Shown here piece after piece: positions 8,502 to 17,900 of a stretch of 64,000 nt of DNA. Within the stretch, counting starts at the first letter, position 1, and each line of letters opens with the position of its first letter. The stretch spans positions 62,001-126,000 of the forward strand of contig NZ_JBHSMC010000020.1 in assembly GCF_042655485.1 (NCBI RefSeq). The letters are read 5' to 3'. The notes beneath the pieces are model-generated. The model was not told where the DNA came from. It ran no database searches and saw only the letters and a list, made by a program, of their open reading frames with translations. The translations under genes were made by a program, and so were the position numbers. Source of the DNA: Lederbergia graminis (lineage in GTDB: Bacteria > Bacillota > Bacilli > Bacillales > Bacillaceae_C).

Positions 8502-9676
8502 TAATTTATTGACATTAAGTCACTAGCATACATAAAACCTACACTCTTTTCGATTGCATCTACCATATTCTTGGCAATTGCTTCAACTACCGGAACTGAC
8601 ACCGAATTTCCGAACTGTCGATACGCTTGGGTATCTGATACTGGAATCACAAATTTTTTTGGAAAACCTTGTAGACGTGCACATTCTTTTGGAGTTAACT
8701 TTCTTGGATTCTTATTAGGACCTTGATCAATCAGAATCTCACTTCCATCCTTATAGTATCTAGCACTGATTGTATTAGTATATGGACTTTCTTCATTAAA
8801 TAATGAAAAACCAAATCCATTCCCCTTCTTTTTATGCTTTTCCTTCCTTCTCAAGTGCCCTTGGTACAATCGATCGGAAATAGTATATTTTTCATCCACT
8901 TCATCTTCCAATATATCTCCAACTCTTGTAGGCTCATAAGTTGGATCAGGAAATTTAAAAGGTATCAATTCTCCACCTAACGGATTGTAAAAACCAACTA
9001 TATATATCCGCTCTCTATTTTGCGGTACGCCAAAATCAGCAGCTCTAAGTACTTTGTAATCAACCGTATAATTTAAATCTTCTCTTAAAACTCTTAGAAT
9101 TGTTTCTAATGTTTTTCCTTTATCATGACCTTTTAATTGCTTTACATTTTCTAATAAAAATGCCTGTGGCTTTCTTTCTTTTAAAATGCGTGCAATATCA
9201 AAGAAAAGAGTACCTCTAGTGTCATCAAATCCCTTCTTTAATCCAGCTTGAGAAAAAGGCTGACAAGGGAATCCACCTAAAAGTATATTATGCTCAGGTA
9301 TCTGGTGAGCTGGGATCTGAGTAATATCACCAAAAGGTTCTTCTCCAAAATTCATCTTATATGTCTTTACTGCAAATTTATCCCACTCTGAAGCAAAAAC
9401 AGAAAGTCCACCTTGTTTTTGGAATGCCAACCTGATTCCACCAATTCCTGCAAAGAGGTCAATCATTGTGAATTTAGGATTTTCCGGAGAAGGAAAACGT
9501 GGTTCTTCTGGAAATTCTAAGATTGCTTTTAATTCTAATTTGGAAGGAAAAGATTCACCATTCTCCCATCTTCTTAATGTCCGGTCACCATTTTTTCCTA
9601 AACCTAATGCATCAGCAAATTCTTTTTGGGTCAATCCTAGTCTCTCTCTTTTAGCCTTTATTTTTACTGTGTTCAT
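8501..9676 (-). CDS. DNA (cytosine-5) methyltransferase with N-terminal XRE-type HTH
   Basis: 391 residues. Residues 1-50 are a helix-turn-helix (RERLGLTQKEFADALGL...RRWENGESFPS). The m5C methyltransferase follows: motif I DLFAGIGG near 73, motif IV GGFPCQPFS near 135 with the catalytic Cys, motif VI ENV near 175, motif VIII QNRERIY near 217, and motif X GNSVSVPV near 358. It protects host sites from the LlaJI-like enzyme at 3.9-6.9 kb. The fused HTH is the known arrangement by which some m5C methyltransferases repress their own promoter; a strong promoter and an inverted repeat lie just upstream. AAAGGAG at 9684-9690 supports this start. LlaJI itself has two methyltransferases; only one is present here. 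Confidence 0.93.
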   Translation of the reverse strand: MNTVKIKAKRERLGLTQKEFADALGLGKNGDRTLRRWENGESFPSKLELKAILEFPEEPRFPSPENPKFTMIDLFAGIGGIRLAFQKQGGLSVFASEWDKFAVKTYKMNFGEEPFGDITQIPAHQIPEHNILLGGFPCQPFSQAGLKKGFDDTRGTLFFDIARILKERKPQAFLLENVKQLKGHDKGKTLETILRVLREDLNYTVDYKVLRAADFGVPQNRERIYIVGFYNPLGGELIPFKFPDPTYEPTRVGDILEDEVDEKYTISDRLYQGHLRRKEKHKKKGNGFGFSLFNEESPYTNTISARYYKDGSEILIDQGPNKNPRKLTPKECARLQGFPKKFVIPVSDTQAYRQFGNSVSVPVVEAIAKNMVDAIEKSVGFMYASDLMSIN

Positions 9677-9698
9677 TTTGCGTCTCCTTTAGGTCATT

Positions 9699-9718
9699 TT
9701 GTCCTGTATATGACACAA
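9699..9718. promoter_or_regulatory. Candidate operator of the HTH-methyltransferase
   Basis: An imperfect dyad TTGTGTC-N6-AGGACAA (minus-strand reading) lying between the -10 box and the ribosome binding site, placed to block transcription. Binding by the N-terminal HTH of the methyltransferase is an inference from known m5C methyltransferase autoregulation. Confidence 0.5.
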
Positions 9719-9747
9719 ATTATATAGAACATTCATTCTCTTGTCTA
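9719..9747 (-). promoter_or_regulatory. Sigma-A promoter of the methyltransferase gene
   Basis: Minus-strand -35 TAGACA (9742-9747), exactly 17 bases, then a consensus -10 TATAAT (9719-9724). The methyltransferase ATG lies 43 bases further on. Confidence 0.75.
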
Positions 9748-10027
9748 CTATTATGGTAGTTTCCAATATATTTGTACTTTTACTACTATATTATTTACAA
9801 ACCAAAAACTACTTTAAAATAACGATAATTAGTTTTTTATTTTTGTCTATTTTTTTCCAAATTAATCTTTCTTATATTTAATTTTTTATTAAGGTATCTA
9901 ATAATTTAATTGGTCATATTTTATCTTTTTTTTCAATTAATTCTACATCATTCTTCATAGGATTAAAGTGAGCCATTCCATAATATTCTATTATTATATA
10001 ATTATCTTTTGTTTATATATTTAATAG

Positions 10028-10140
10028 TGATAGATAGTTTCAGAGTCCATAACAAGTGTTATCAATAAAACGACTTTCATATCATTTCGCATTACTTTCA
10101 AAAATGGTATTCGCAATATCTTTTATAATTTACAAAGTCT
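10028..10140 (-). pseudogene. Remnant of an AbaSI/PvuRts1I-like gene (copy A)
   Basis: About 110 bases clearly match the C-terminal part of the intact gene at 23195-24079 (region 23485-23610), including a shared run TATTCGCAATATCTTTTATA. The reading frame is broken. The stretch from 9748 to 10027 holds no recognisable gene; a short Met-initiated run near 10203-10131 on the minus strand is too short to assign. Confidence 0.7.
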
Positions 10141-10243
10141 TTTCTTTTAGTGTAGGAAAATTTCTTCTCTGAGTTTTTCCTGTTCTTGTTGGTTTAATAC
10201 TCATTTAGGATATTTCCATTTTTTGCTTGATAAACTAAATTGT

Positions 10244-10277
10244 AAAGGTACCATATCTAATTAACTATGGTACCTTT
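10244..10277. terminator. Terminator after the five-gene operon
   Basis: A 12-base-pair perfect stem AAAGGTACCATA/TATGGTACCTTT with a 10-base loop, 13 bases beyond the stop of the last operon gene on the minus strand. The T-run is short. Confidence 0.75.
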
Positions 10278-10289
10278 TGTCAGTAATAA

Positions 10290-10745
10290 TTAAAATGGAA
10301 CAGCTTGTGAATCGCCATAAATATACGCTAAAAGATCAATGTCATATTCAGAATAACTAGATTCTAGTTTGTTTCCATCCCACCGGTTAGTGAAGACTTC
10401 ACTTACTAATATGTCCATTCCACCTTCTGCATATTCTTCGAGATTCTTTCTTGCTACTCTTCGGAATTCAGGATCATCAAATTGTTCAATGTTTTTGCCT
10501 TGTATAGGATCTGCTAGTAAAATCGAGTAAATGGTTGCTCTTTGGCTGGAATTAAAGTAGTTGGAACGAAATTCTCTACCTTGGCTATTTAAAGGCATTT
10601 TATTATCGTTTTTAAAGCCAATGCTTGCACAAATTAGAAATAGTTCGTGATATTTAATATTAAACTTATTATTAAAATGAATGTAAATTTCCTGATATTT
10701 CTCGCTCGTATACATTAGCATTTGATTCATTAGAAAGTCCATCAT
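10290..10745 (-). CDS. Uncharacterised protein, fifth gene of the defence-like operon
   Basis: 151 residues that I do not recognise. Mostly helical in appearance, acidic, with no membrane segment or signal; the tail (YSEYDIDLLAYIYGDSQ) is rich in Asp and Tyr. Its ATG pair follows the TAA stop of the DndD-like gene with no gap (GGGGG ribosome binding site inside the end of that gene), so it is translated with it. A terminator follows. Small last genes of this kind in ATPase operons are often adaptors or inhibitors, but nothing in the sequence proves that here. Confidence 0.7.
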   Translation of the reverse strand: MMDFLMNQMLMYTSEKYQEIYIHFNNKFNIKYHELFLICASIGFKNDNKMPLNSQGREFRSNYFNSSQRATIYSILLADPIQGKNIEQFDDPEFRRVARKNLEEYAEGGMDILVSEVFTNRWDGNKLESSYSEYDIDLLAYIYGDSQAVPF

Positions 10746-12773
10746 TTACCCCCTAGTCGCCATTGCTTCACTAATGTCTAGTTCTACAATCTTTGAATAA
10801 CCAGTTTTGATTTGCTCCAGTTTATACCATTTTCCCAGTTTACCTGTTGCTTTAAATTCCAATTCTTCTGTTCTTGATAGCTCGGTATCGGTTAATAACA
10901 AAATCCATTGAGATGAAAGCTTAGGTATATTATGAATCAGCTGATCACGATTTGTTCCACTAATTCTTCCGAATGGTGTATCCATAAATAGCGGGAATGT
11001 AATATCAGCTGTACTACCGGCAGCTACTTTTGCTAATGAAGTAATAAACGAAAGCGCAACCACTTGTCTTTGGCCCTGTGAAATATCTTGTGTGATATTA
11101 ACTTGATCCCAGCCCATGATCTCAATTTCATATTTATCATTAATATCAACCTTGCTAATTAAGTCTTTGTCCTTTTTATCTATAAGAACTTTAAAGATTT
11201 CCGTGGTTTCTTCAGTCAATCGATGACGCATCTCATCACTGTATTCCTCAAAGACACGTTCAAATTGGTCCTTTAGATCTTGGATAGTATGAAGTACCTT
11301 AGCATCCACCTTTAGACTTTCTTCATGTCGAAGTAACCTGTTAAATTCTTTTTCCTTTGCATTTTTTTCTTTTTCTTTTTCTATAATTTGATCTTTCATT
11401 TTCGCAATATCAATTCGTAATTCTTCAAGATAACGTCTCTTATCATTTAAAGTTGTTTCCAGATGACTTAAATTCTCTTGTTCTTGCGCCTTTTCCGCAA
11501 TTTCTGTTTGATATTCATCAAGCTGCCTATCAATCTGTGTAATGTTATTCTTGATTTCTCTTAATTCCTTCATATTCTTTTCAATCGAGTGAATAATCTC
11601 ATCTTCATCGATCTGATAATCATGAATATTATTAGTAATAATAGAAATTAATGGTGTTAAGTTTGAACGCTTAAAGTTGTTTTTAAGATAATCTACTTGT
11701 CTTTTATGCTCAGGATTTTCCATTAGGTTTGTTCCACAGCATGCACAAACCATATCCCGCAACGATTTTTCTATGACCTCATACGGAATTAAATCCTTTT
11801 GATCTACAAGGACTTGATCAAGATACATTTTTACCGATTGAAAACTATCCCTCATAACAATACTAGAACCGTTCAAAAGCAATGAGTTACGCATCTCATC
11901 CTTTTTGGCCAAGAATAGTTTTTGCTCATAGGTTTTTTTCTCTTTGACATCACTTAATTTTTCTTGAATCTTTCTGACATCCTCATTTTCTGATAACTTA
12001 GTTTCAATTCTTTTAATTTCATCTGAACAGGCATGTAAATTGTCTTCTTTTAAAGAAATTTTTTCTTCAAGATCGTTCATTTGTTTAAATAAATCTTCGA
12101 TTTCATTTTGTTTTTGACTTAATCCTAAACTCTTTGAATCCTGAGATAGTCTTCTTTTTTCCGAATTATATAAATTACCTAACAGCTTAATAACCCTTTC
12201 TAATTTATCAATGTGAAGTAACTTTACAATACCATTCTTTACTTCTTCTTTTACACTTTTATCTGTCTTTGTTAAAGTTTCAATTTTTTCTGCATCAAAA
12301 AGGAAGAAGTCTTTAATACTTTCATGAAGAATTTCATTTACAATGCTATCTATTTCAACTTCATCTGTAATCGGCTCAGGACTATAGTTTCCAAATTTAT
12401 CAGTAATGTATAATTCTAAATTGTTTATTCTTTCTTTGATAACATCCTCATTTTTAAATCCAATAATACTTCTCCGAAGGTCATAAGACTTCCCATATGA
12501 ATCAAATTGAAGTTGAACCTCTGCTTCTACCGGTATCCCATTAGCCTCTTCTAATGCAATAAAATTAACAAGATGAATGTCATCATTTTTATTATCTTGT
12601 TCGATATATTGACTGCCATATAGTCCAAACATCAATGCACGAAAAATACCAGTTTTCCCTTTTCCGTTTTCACCAAAGATAATCGTGATATTTTGATTTC
12701 CACTTGCAAATTCAATTTCCTGCGTTTTATAAAATTGCCGGAAGTTCGTCACCCTAATTTTCTTTAATCTCAT
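10746..12773 (-). CDS. DndD-like SMC/Rad50-type ATPase with zinc hook
   Basis: 675 residues. ABC-type head with Walker A GENGKGKT near residue 34, long coiled coils at about 190-330 and 385-500, and a central CxxC zinc hook (VCACCGTNL) near 343. The C-terminal signature is SQGQRQVVALSF near 560, with FPLFMDTPFGRIS near 590 and LLLTDTE near 618. The C-terminal half closely follows DndD, the ATPase of DNA phosphorothioation systems, but no dndA-C or ssp genes are nearby. It would bind or bridge DNA and signal to the PLD-helicase encoded two genes upstream. It overlaps the upstream 57-codon gene by the four bases ATGA. Assignment to SMC-like ATPases is firm; the system is not named. Confidence 0.85.
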   Translation of the reverse strand: MRLKKIRVTNFRQFYKTQEIEFASGNQNITIIFGENGKGKTGIFRALMFGLYGSQYIEQDNKNDDIHLVNFIALEEANGIPVEAEVQLQFDSYGKSYDLRRSIIGFKNEDVIKERINNLELYITDKFGNYSPEPITDEVEIDSIVNEILHESIKDFFLFDAEKIETLTKTDKSVKEEVKNGIVKLLHIDKLERVIKLLGNLYNSEKRRLSQDSKSLGLSQKQNEIEDLFKQMNDLEEKISLKEDNLHACSDEIKRIETKLSENEDVRKIQEKLSDVKEKKTYEQKLFLAKKDEMRNSLLLNGSSIVMRDSFQSVKMYLDQVLVDQKDLIPYEVIEKSLRDMVCACCGTNLMENPEHKRQVDYLKNNFKRSNLTPLISIITNNIHDYQIDEDEIIHSIEKNMKELREIKNNITQIDRQLDEYQTEIAEKAQEQENLSHLETTLNDKRRYLEELRIDIAKMKDQIIEKEKEKNAKEKEFNRLLRHEESLKVDAKVLHTIQDLKDQFERVFEEYSDEMRHRLTEETTEIFKVLIDKKDKDLISKVDINDKYEIEIMGWDQVNITQDISQGQRQVVALSFITSLAKVAAGSTADITFPLFMDTPFGRISGTNRDQLIHNIPKLSSQWILLLTDTELSRTEELEFKATGKLGKWYKLEQIKTGYSKIVELDISEAMATRG

Positions 12774-12943
12774 TTCTCCATTTCCTCCAAGACAATTTCT
12801 TTAATTTCTTGTTTTATTCGGTCTTCAACTTGAGAATTGGATAGATCGCCTCGATCAATATCTTTCATCAGATAATGTGCGAGCTTTGATAAATTCTCTG
12901 GAAATTCATTTATTTTTTGTACTAATTCTTTATTCGTTTTCAT
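12770..12943 (-). CDS. 57-residue small protein linking helicase and ATPase genes
   Basis: A 57-codon reading frame that starts with ATG 12943 behind a strong GGAGGG (five-base spacing). It overlaps the end of the helicase gene by 14 bases and the start of the DndD-like gene by four (ATGA). The product is charged and helical (starts MKTNKELVQKINEFPENLSK, ends EIKEIVLEEMEK), with no Cys or membrane segment. The double overlap and good ribosome binding site make it very likely real. Its position resembles small helper subunits of SMC-type defence systems; function unknown. Confidence 0.75.
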   Translation of the reverse strand: MKTNKELVQKINEFPENLSKLAHYLMKDIDRGDLSNSQVEDRIKQEIKEIVLEEMEK

Positions 12944-14972
12944 TGTTTCCCTCCATTATCTGAAACTCATTATAGACTTCCCAAGGAAGTTTATCCATTA
13001 AGTATTCAAGATGATAGGGTTTTAAGTACTTCCCTATAGTTTCTCTAGCTGCGTAGTTATTTATTGCATATTGGGTGAATTCAGCAAAACGCGGTAGTTC
13101 TTTTGAAGCAATTGATTTAAACATTGTTTCATTCGAATTATTTGGAAAAACAATAAAATCATAGATGTTTGCTATATTCTTATTAGGATGTGTACGTAAA
13201 ATTCTTCCCCGTCGTTGTACAAACTCTCTTGGATTTGATGTACTTGCCAAAAAATAGGCTTCACGGGTACTCGGTACATCCACCCCTTCATCTAAACATT
13301 TAATGGCAACAAGAATTTGGATAGAGCCTCTATCGAAAGCTTCTAATATTTTCATTCGATTCTTTAGAGAAACTTCTGAATTAAAACGGTGAACACGATA
13401 ATCCAATTCCGAAAGTTTTTTTGTAATTAGATCTACTTCTCCCGGTGCACAATAAATTAACGTATGGGATACTTGTTCACGATTCTTTTCCTTAAGGATA
13501 GAAAAGAGCAAATCTTTTTTAGATTCTGCTTTACTAATTATCAAACTCCGCTTTCTGTTCACTTCGCTGATTTCCTCTTTATTTGCCTTCTCGTCACCAT
13601 ATAAATGAATAAGTTTTTTTGTCAACTGCTCATACCTTTGAATTTCATCCTCATTTAAATGAGTTACAATTGGTTGATAGGTGTATTCTGTTAGTGCCCC
13701 GTTTAGAATAGCAGTCTTCATATCATATTCATAAATAACCGGACCAAAAAATGATTGGAGATAATTAGTTCCTATCTCATCCCACCATCTTTGAGGAGTG
13801 GCAGAAAGTCCTATTTTCGCATCCATTACATACAATCTATTGCTTCTCAAACTTTTCACACCGAAATAATGACATTCATCTGCAATTAAAAAGCTGTTTT
13901 TTTTGATTTTTGATATTAAATCATTAAACTCAATGGATGCTGCTGTTTTATATGTGGTGATCACGACATGCTTTTCAATTATCCCAAGATTAAAATCTCG
14001 TATATCTGATTGAAGCGTATTAGTCCATTCTTTTTTACTACCAAAACACTTCGTAAATTGAGAATACCCTAACATCTCACAGTTTTCGAGCCACTGTTCG
14101 GCTAAATGAGTAAAGGGAACAATCACTACTAAAAAAATTCTTTTTCGCTCTCGTAAAAATTCATTTGAAATCAGAAGGCTGGTAATTGTTTTCCCTGTTC
14201 CAGTTGCCATTTCTAATATCCCGTGCCAGTTATTGTTTTTAACAGCGTGTATTGCTTGTTCTTGATAGGCCCTTGGTTTCACCACTTTTTTTGTCCTGGT
14301 CATCGTAGATTTTAATCCTTTCCTATAGGTGGATAGTTGATCTTTAATGATATTAGGGATTTCAATCACAGATAGTCCTGGTGTCGAATCATCCCATAAG
14401 CTTTCAAAGTCATTAACCATGTCCTCTATTCTTTCATGATCATGTTCTTTAAAAAATACATCGATTTTTTCAAAATTATCACGAATCCCACCAGCTGTTT
14501 CATTTGCAGAGCCTGAGAAAGCTATCTTATTTCCAAAAGGATCATAGAAAATGCCAAACTTCTCATGATACAAGCTATTATTTTTTGTAAAGGCGATTTT
14601 TATTTGTAGTTTATCTTTATAAATTAACCAAGCTAGCAAGTTAAACGCATCGTTTTCAATAGATAGCTTATTCAATTGAAATGGTCTGAGCAAAGATTCA
14701 ACAATCACATCTTCTTTTGCCTTATAGCCAAATTCAATAGCATCCACGTCTTCTTTTGTTAAATAAGGATTGGCAATAATTCGAATCAATCCCTCTCTCT
14801 TTAAAAAGACATCCAACCCATCAGCAAGAATCGATAAACTATTACTCGTAAAATAGCCAACAGCTCGATCATATTGAATTGCTTTCTCAAGACACCCTTT
14901 ATAAAAATCCGAAAATATTTGGTCATGTGCAGAGCGATATTTATATTTTAAATTTAAATCCAAAAATGACAT
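12930..14972 (-). CDS. PLD nuclease-SF2 helicase fusion
   Basis: 680 residues. The N-terminal phospholipase-D-like nuclease half-site is YHEKFGIFYD near residue 133 followed by SGSANET near 152 (HxK...GSxN pattern). A superfamily 2 DNA helicase follows: Walker A MATGTGKT near 253, DECH near 366, SATPQRWWD near 391, motif VI QRRGRILRTHPNK near 587. Similar PLD-helicase fusions occur in several phage-defence systems and restriction enzymes. It is likely the effector that unwinds and cuts DNA in this operon. The gap to the upstream gene is eight bases and GGTGGG precedes the ATG. The downstream small gene starts within its last codons. Confidence 0.85.
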   Translation of the reverse strand: MSFLDLNLKYKYRSAHDQIFSDFYKGCLEKAIQYDRAVGYFTSNSLSILADGLDVFLKREGLIRIIANPYLTKEDVDAIEFGYKAKEDVIVESLLRPFQLNKLSIENDAFNLLAWLIYKDKLQIKIAFTKNNSLYHEKFGIFYDPFGNKIAFSGSANETAGGIRDNFEKIDVFFKEHDHERIEDMVNDFESLWDDSTPGLSVIEIPNIIKDQLSTYRKGLKSTMTRTKKVVKPRAYQEQAIHAVKNNNWHGILEMATGTGKTITSLLISNEFLRERKRIFLVVIVPFTHLAEQWLENCEMLGYSQFTKCFGSKKEWTNTLQSDIRDFNLGIIEKHVVITTYKTAASIEFNDLISKIKKNSFLIADECHYFGVKSLRSNRLYVMDAKIGLSATPQRWWDEIGTNYLQSFFGPVIYEYDMKTAILNGALTEYTYQPIVTHLNEDEIQRYEQLTKKLIHLYGDEKANKEEISEVNRKRSLIISKAESKKDLLFSILKEKNREQVSHTLIYCAPGEVDLITKKLSELDYRVHRFNSEVSLKNRMKILEAFDRGSIQILVAIKCLDEGVDVPSTREAYFLASTSNPREFVQRRGRILRTHPNKNIANIYDFIVFPNNSNETMFKSIASKELPRFAEFTQYAINNYAARETIGKYLKPYHLEYLMDKLPWEVYNEFQIMEGNNENE

Positions 14973-14980
14973 GTTCCCAC

Positions 14981-17900
14981 CTACTTTAGTTTTACCATTC
15001 CAATTTCATCTACTTTTATCAAGGTTCCATCATTTTTAATTTCGTAAGGAAGAACCTTTTCATAAATGGAATCCCTTTTTCTCAATATTCCTTTATTGGC
15101 TAGAAAATCATAAACATCTGATTCATGAAGATTTCCCTGATATTCATGGAATAAAATGAAATGAACTAATTCTTCAAAGCTTTTAATTTTACTTTTTTCA
15201 CTAACAATGATGATCATATCGTATCGATAGTCTTGATAGATTTTCTGAATTTGGCGATAACCATTTTTGATAAGTACACTCTTCATTGAAAAGGGATTCC
15301 AACGAAAATCAACAGATGGTAGCACAGTTCTATAGCCTTCAAGTAGGTTTAATGAGAGATATGCTTTATCTTTCATTTGAGTTTCAATGTATTGTGTTAA
15401 TGCTTCTATAGCATCTTCGGATATTTGGAATTTACTTGTAGGATAATACAAACCAAGATCAATCTCTGTAAAAAGATCCTTCTCCACAATACTTGTTATT
15501 AGGATGGAAACCATTAACTCTTTATATCCATGCTTCATGATAAATGCCTGTATCTCGCTTCTTGTAGCTTCATTCTTAAAGTGATGGACGAGAACCTCTT
15601 CAAAATTAGTAAATTTACTACCTTCATAATATAAAAAGTTTAAGTGACCTTTTATAAAAGGATAAAGAGACTTTACTAACGAAGCAATTTTTTGGTTATG
15701 ATCAATGCCATTTTTTTGGATAAAAGGAGCAAGCTTCCGATTAAACAGCATATTTTCAAATAGAATACTTGACGTTGTGTAACCTTTTTCGAAACAGGAT
15801 TCTATTAATTTATTTAATTCTTCCCTTTCTTCATCAGTTATTAAAAGGTGACTAAAAAGTTTAACCGTATTTTTTCCCCAAGGTAGGATTTGTTTTGACT
15901 TAGAAATACCTAAATCAATTTTATACCTTTGCCAATTTAATTGTTTTTCGATCTCATCTTTAGTAGTTGTACCTCCAAGATTTTCAATAGTCATCACAAG
16001 TCTTTCCTCAATAGCTAACTTTTCACTAGAATCACGGTAAATATTTAATGTATTCCCTTTACCAACAATAAACTCATCTTCTAGAAAGTATTTAATAAGC
16101 GAATATAGATGTAATTTAGAGCTAATATGGTAGTTTTCCATCACATGTTGAAGTCCTAAATAGATCTCTTCCACGTTAACTACTTCTATTTCATTGAAGC
16201 GGTCTTTTATATATGTTGAAATACTATCAATAAGGGATGGTTCGATTGATTCTGGGTCAAACCATTCGAATGTATTTTTTTCTACAAGTAAAACATGTTT
16301 GGAATCTCTAAGCCTTGCATCAACAGTTCTGTCCGAATCACTAAGCTGATAATCAAAATGTTCCAGAGCCAATTGTCGAAGATGATTAATGCCTGCTTCA
16401 TCTAGCTTTAATGGTCCACTTATGTAATATTTAAAAATGAAGTCCAAAACATGTGTCATCCGTAATTTATATCTAGAATAAAATTTTCCATAGTGGATCA
16501 AACCATAACTTTCAAAGATTGTTTCAAAATTTATTTGACTGTCAAAATTTAAAAATTCATGTATTCGGCTTTGGTATTCGGAAAGTTTAAAAATATCAGG
16601 GAGATCCTCTAAAAAATCATTTATCTTTTCTACAAATTCATTTTTTTCTTCCATATTAAAAAAGAAAGAATCAATATCAGGGAGATAATTCATCATATTC
16701 GGATGAAATTTCAATAGGGCTATTATATCAGAGTGCTCCTCTCCTAAAAGTTCAAGTAAAACTGTCGAGAAGATAAATTTTTTATTTGGATACATAAGAG
16801 ATAAAATTAAAGGTAATTGTTTTGATTCAAGGTAGTTCTTAAATTTTGAAACGAATTTCTTTTCAATCTGTCTTGCCCTTTCCCTTGTTACACCAATTGC
16901 TTCACCCATTTCCTCTAATGTTTTTTCTTCTACAAAACGATTTTGAATAATGAGCTGATCTCTTGCTGTCATTTTATTTTTTTTAAAGTTTGAAAAAATC
17001 TCTCTTGGTTGCATTAATTTCTGAAGTTTTTGATACAATTCATAAAGTTTAAGATCGCTATTGGCTTTAATTTCAGATATTGGTTTTCCTTCTATTTCAT
17101 ACATTTTAATTGCAGGTAATCCACTGCCCACTCCATCAATGTTAACCATTGAAAAGATATCAGGCAGTTCATGTTCTTTAATATATGGAAAAATGTATCC
17201 TGCAGAAAAAACACTGCTTGCATTTTCCTTTGTTTCTTTATCGAACTCTTCTAAAGCCTCTATAACTTGATCTATCCTCTTCTTTCCTACACCAGTTAAT
17301 TGGCTAAAGTCTACAATATGTTCCCAAGTAATATCACCAATGGTTTTAATCTTATTTTGTTTGCAGTGATTCATCCATTTTACGTATTTCCTCTCATAAA
17401 AAACATCTTTAACTGGAACATATAAGGCAAATGAATTAAAATCTGGTAGCGAATTATTTCTAGACGGAAGTTCTTCAAGTGATAATACTTTATCTGCATT
17501 ATCTGCATTTTTATATTGGTCTAATACTTCTATTACCTTATTAAATTTGTATGTCCCTATTCCTCTCATTTCTTTAAATTGATTCAAATGTTCTTCCCTT
17601 ATATCGTTGAGATCTTCCAGATTTTTCTGTTTGCAAAATCTTTTAAATGATCTATAGATATTATCTCTAAATACCCATTCAATCGGAACTGAGGCAACGT
17701 TCTCTTCATTTGAATGATTTACGGAATCCGTTGAATAGTTTGATGAATGTTGGATCTTTAATGGAGGAATAACTGATTTTTCATTTCCTCCTTCGTTATG
17801 CTGGATCTCAAACCCCGCCAATCGAAATTCATTTTCTAATTCGATAAGATTAAGAGAAGCATTAAAATACTGGAACCCTTTAAGTGGGATATGATTAAAG

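Noticed and set aside
10746..12773. Complete Dnd phosphorothioation system
   Set aside because: Only the DndD-like ATPase is present; cysteine desulfurase, DndB, DndC and DndE homologues are missing.
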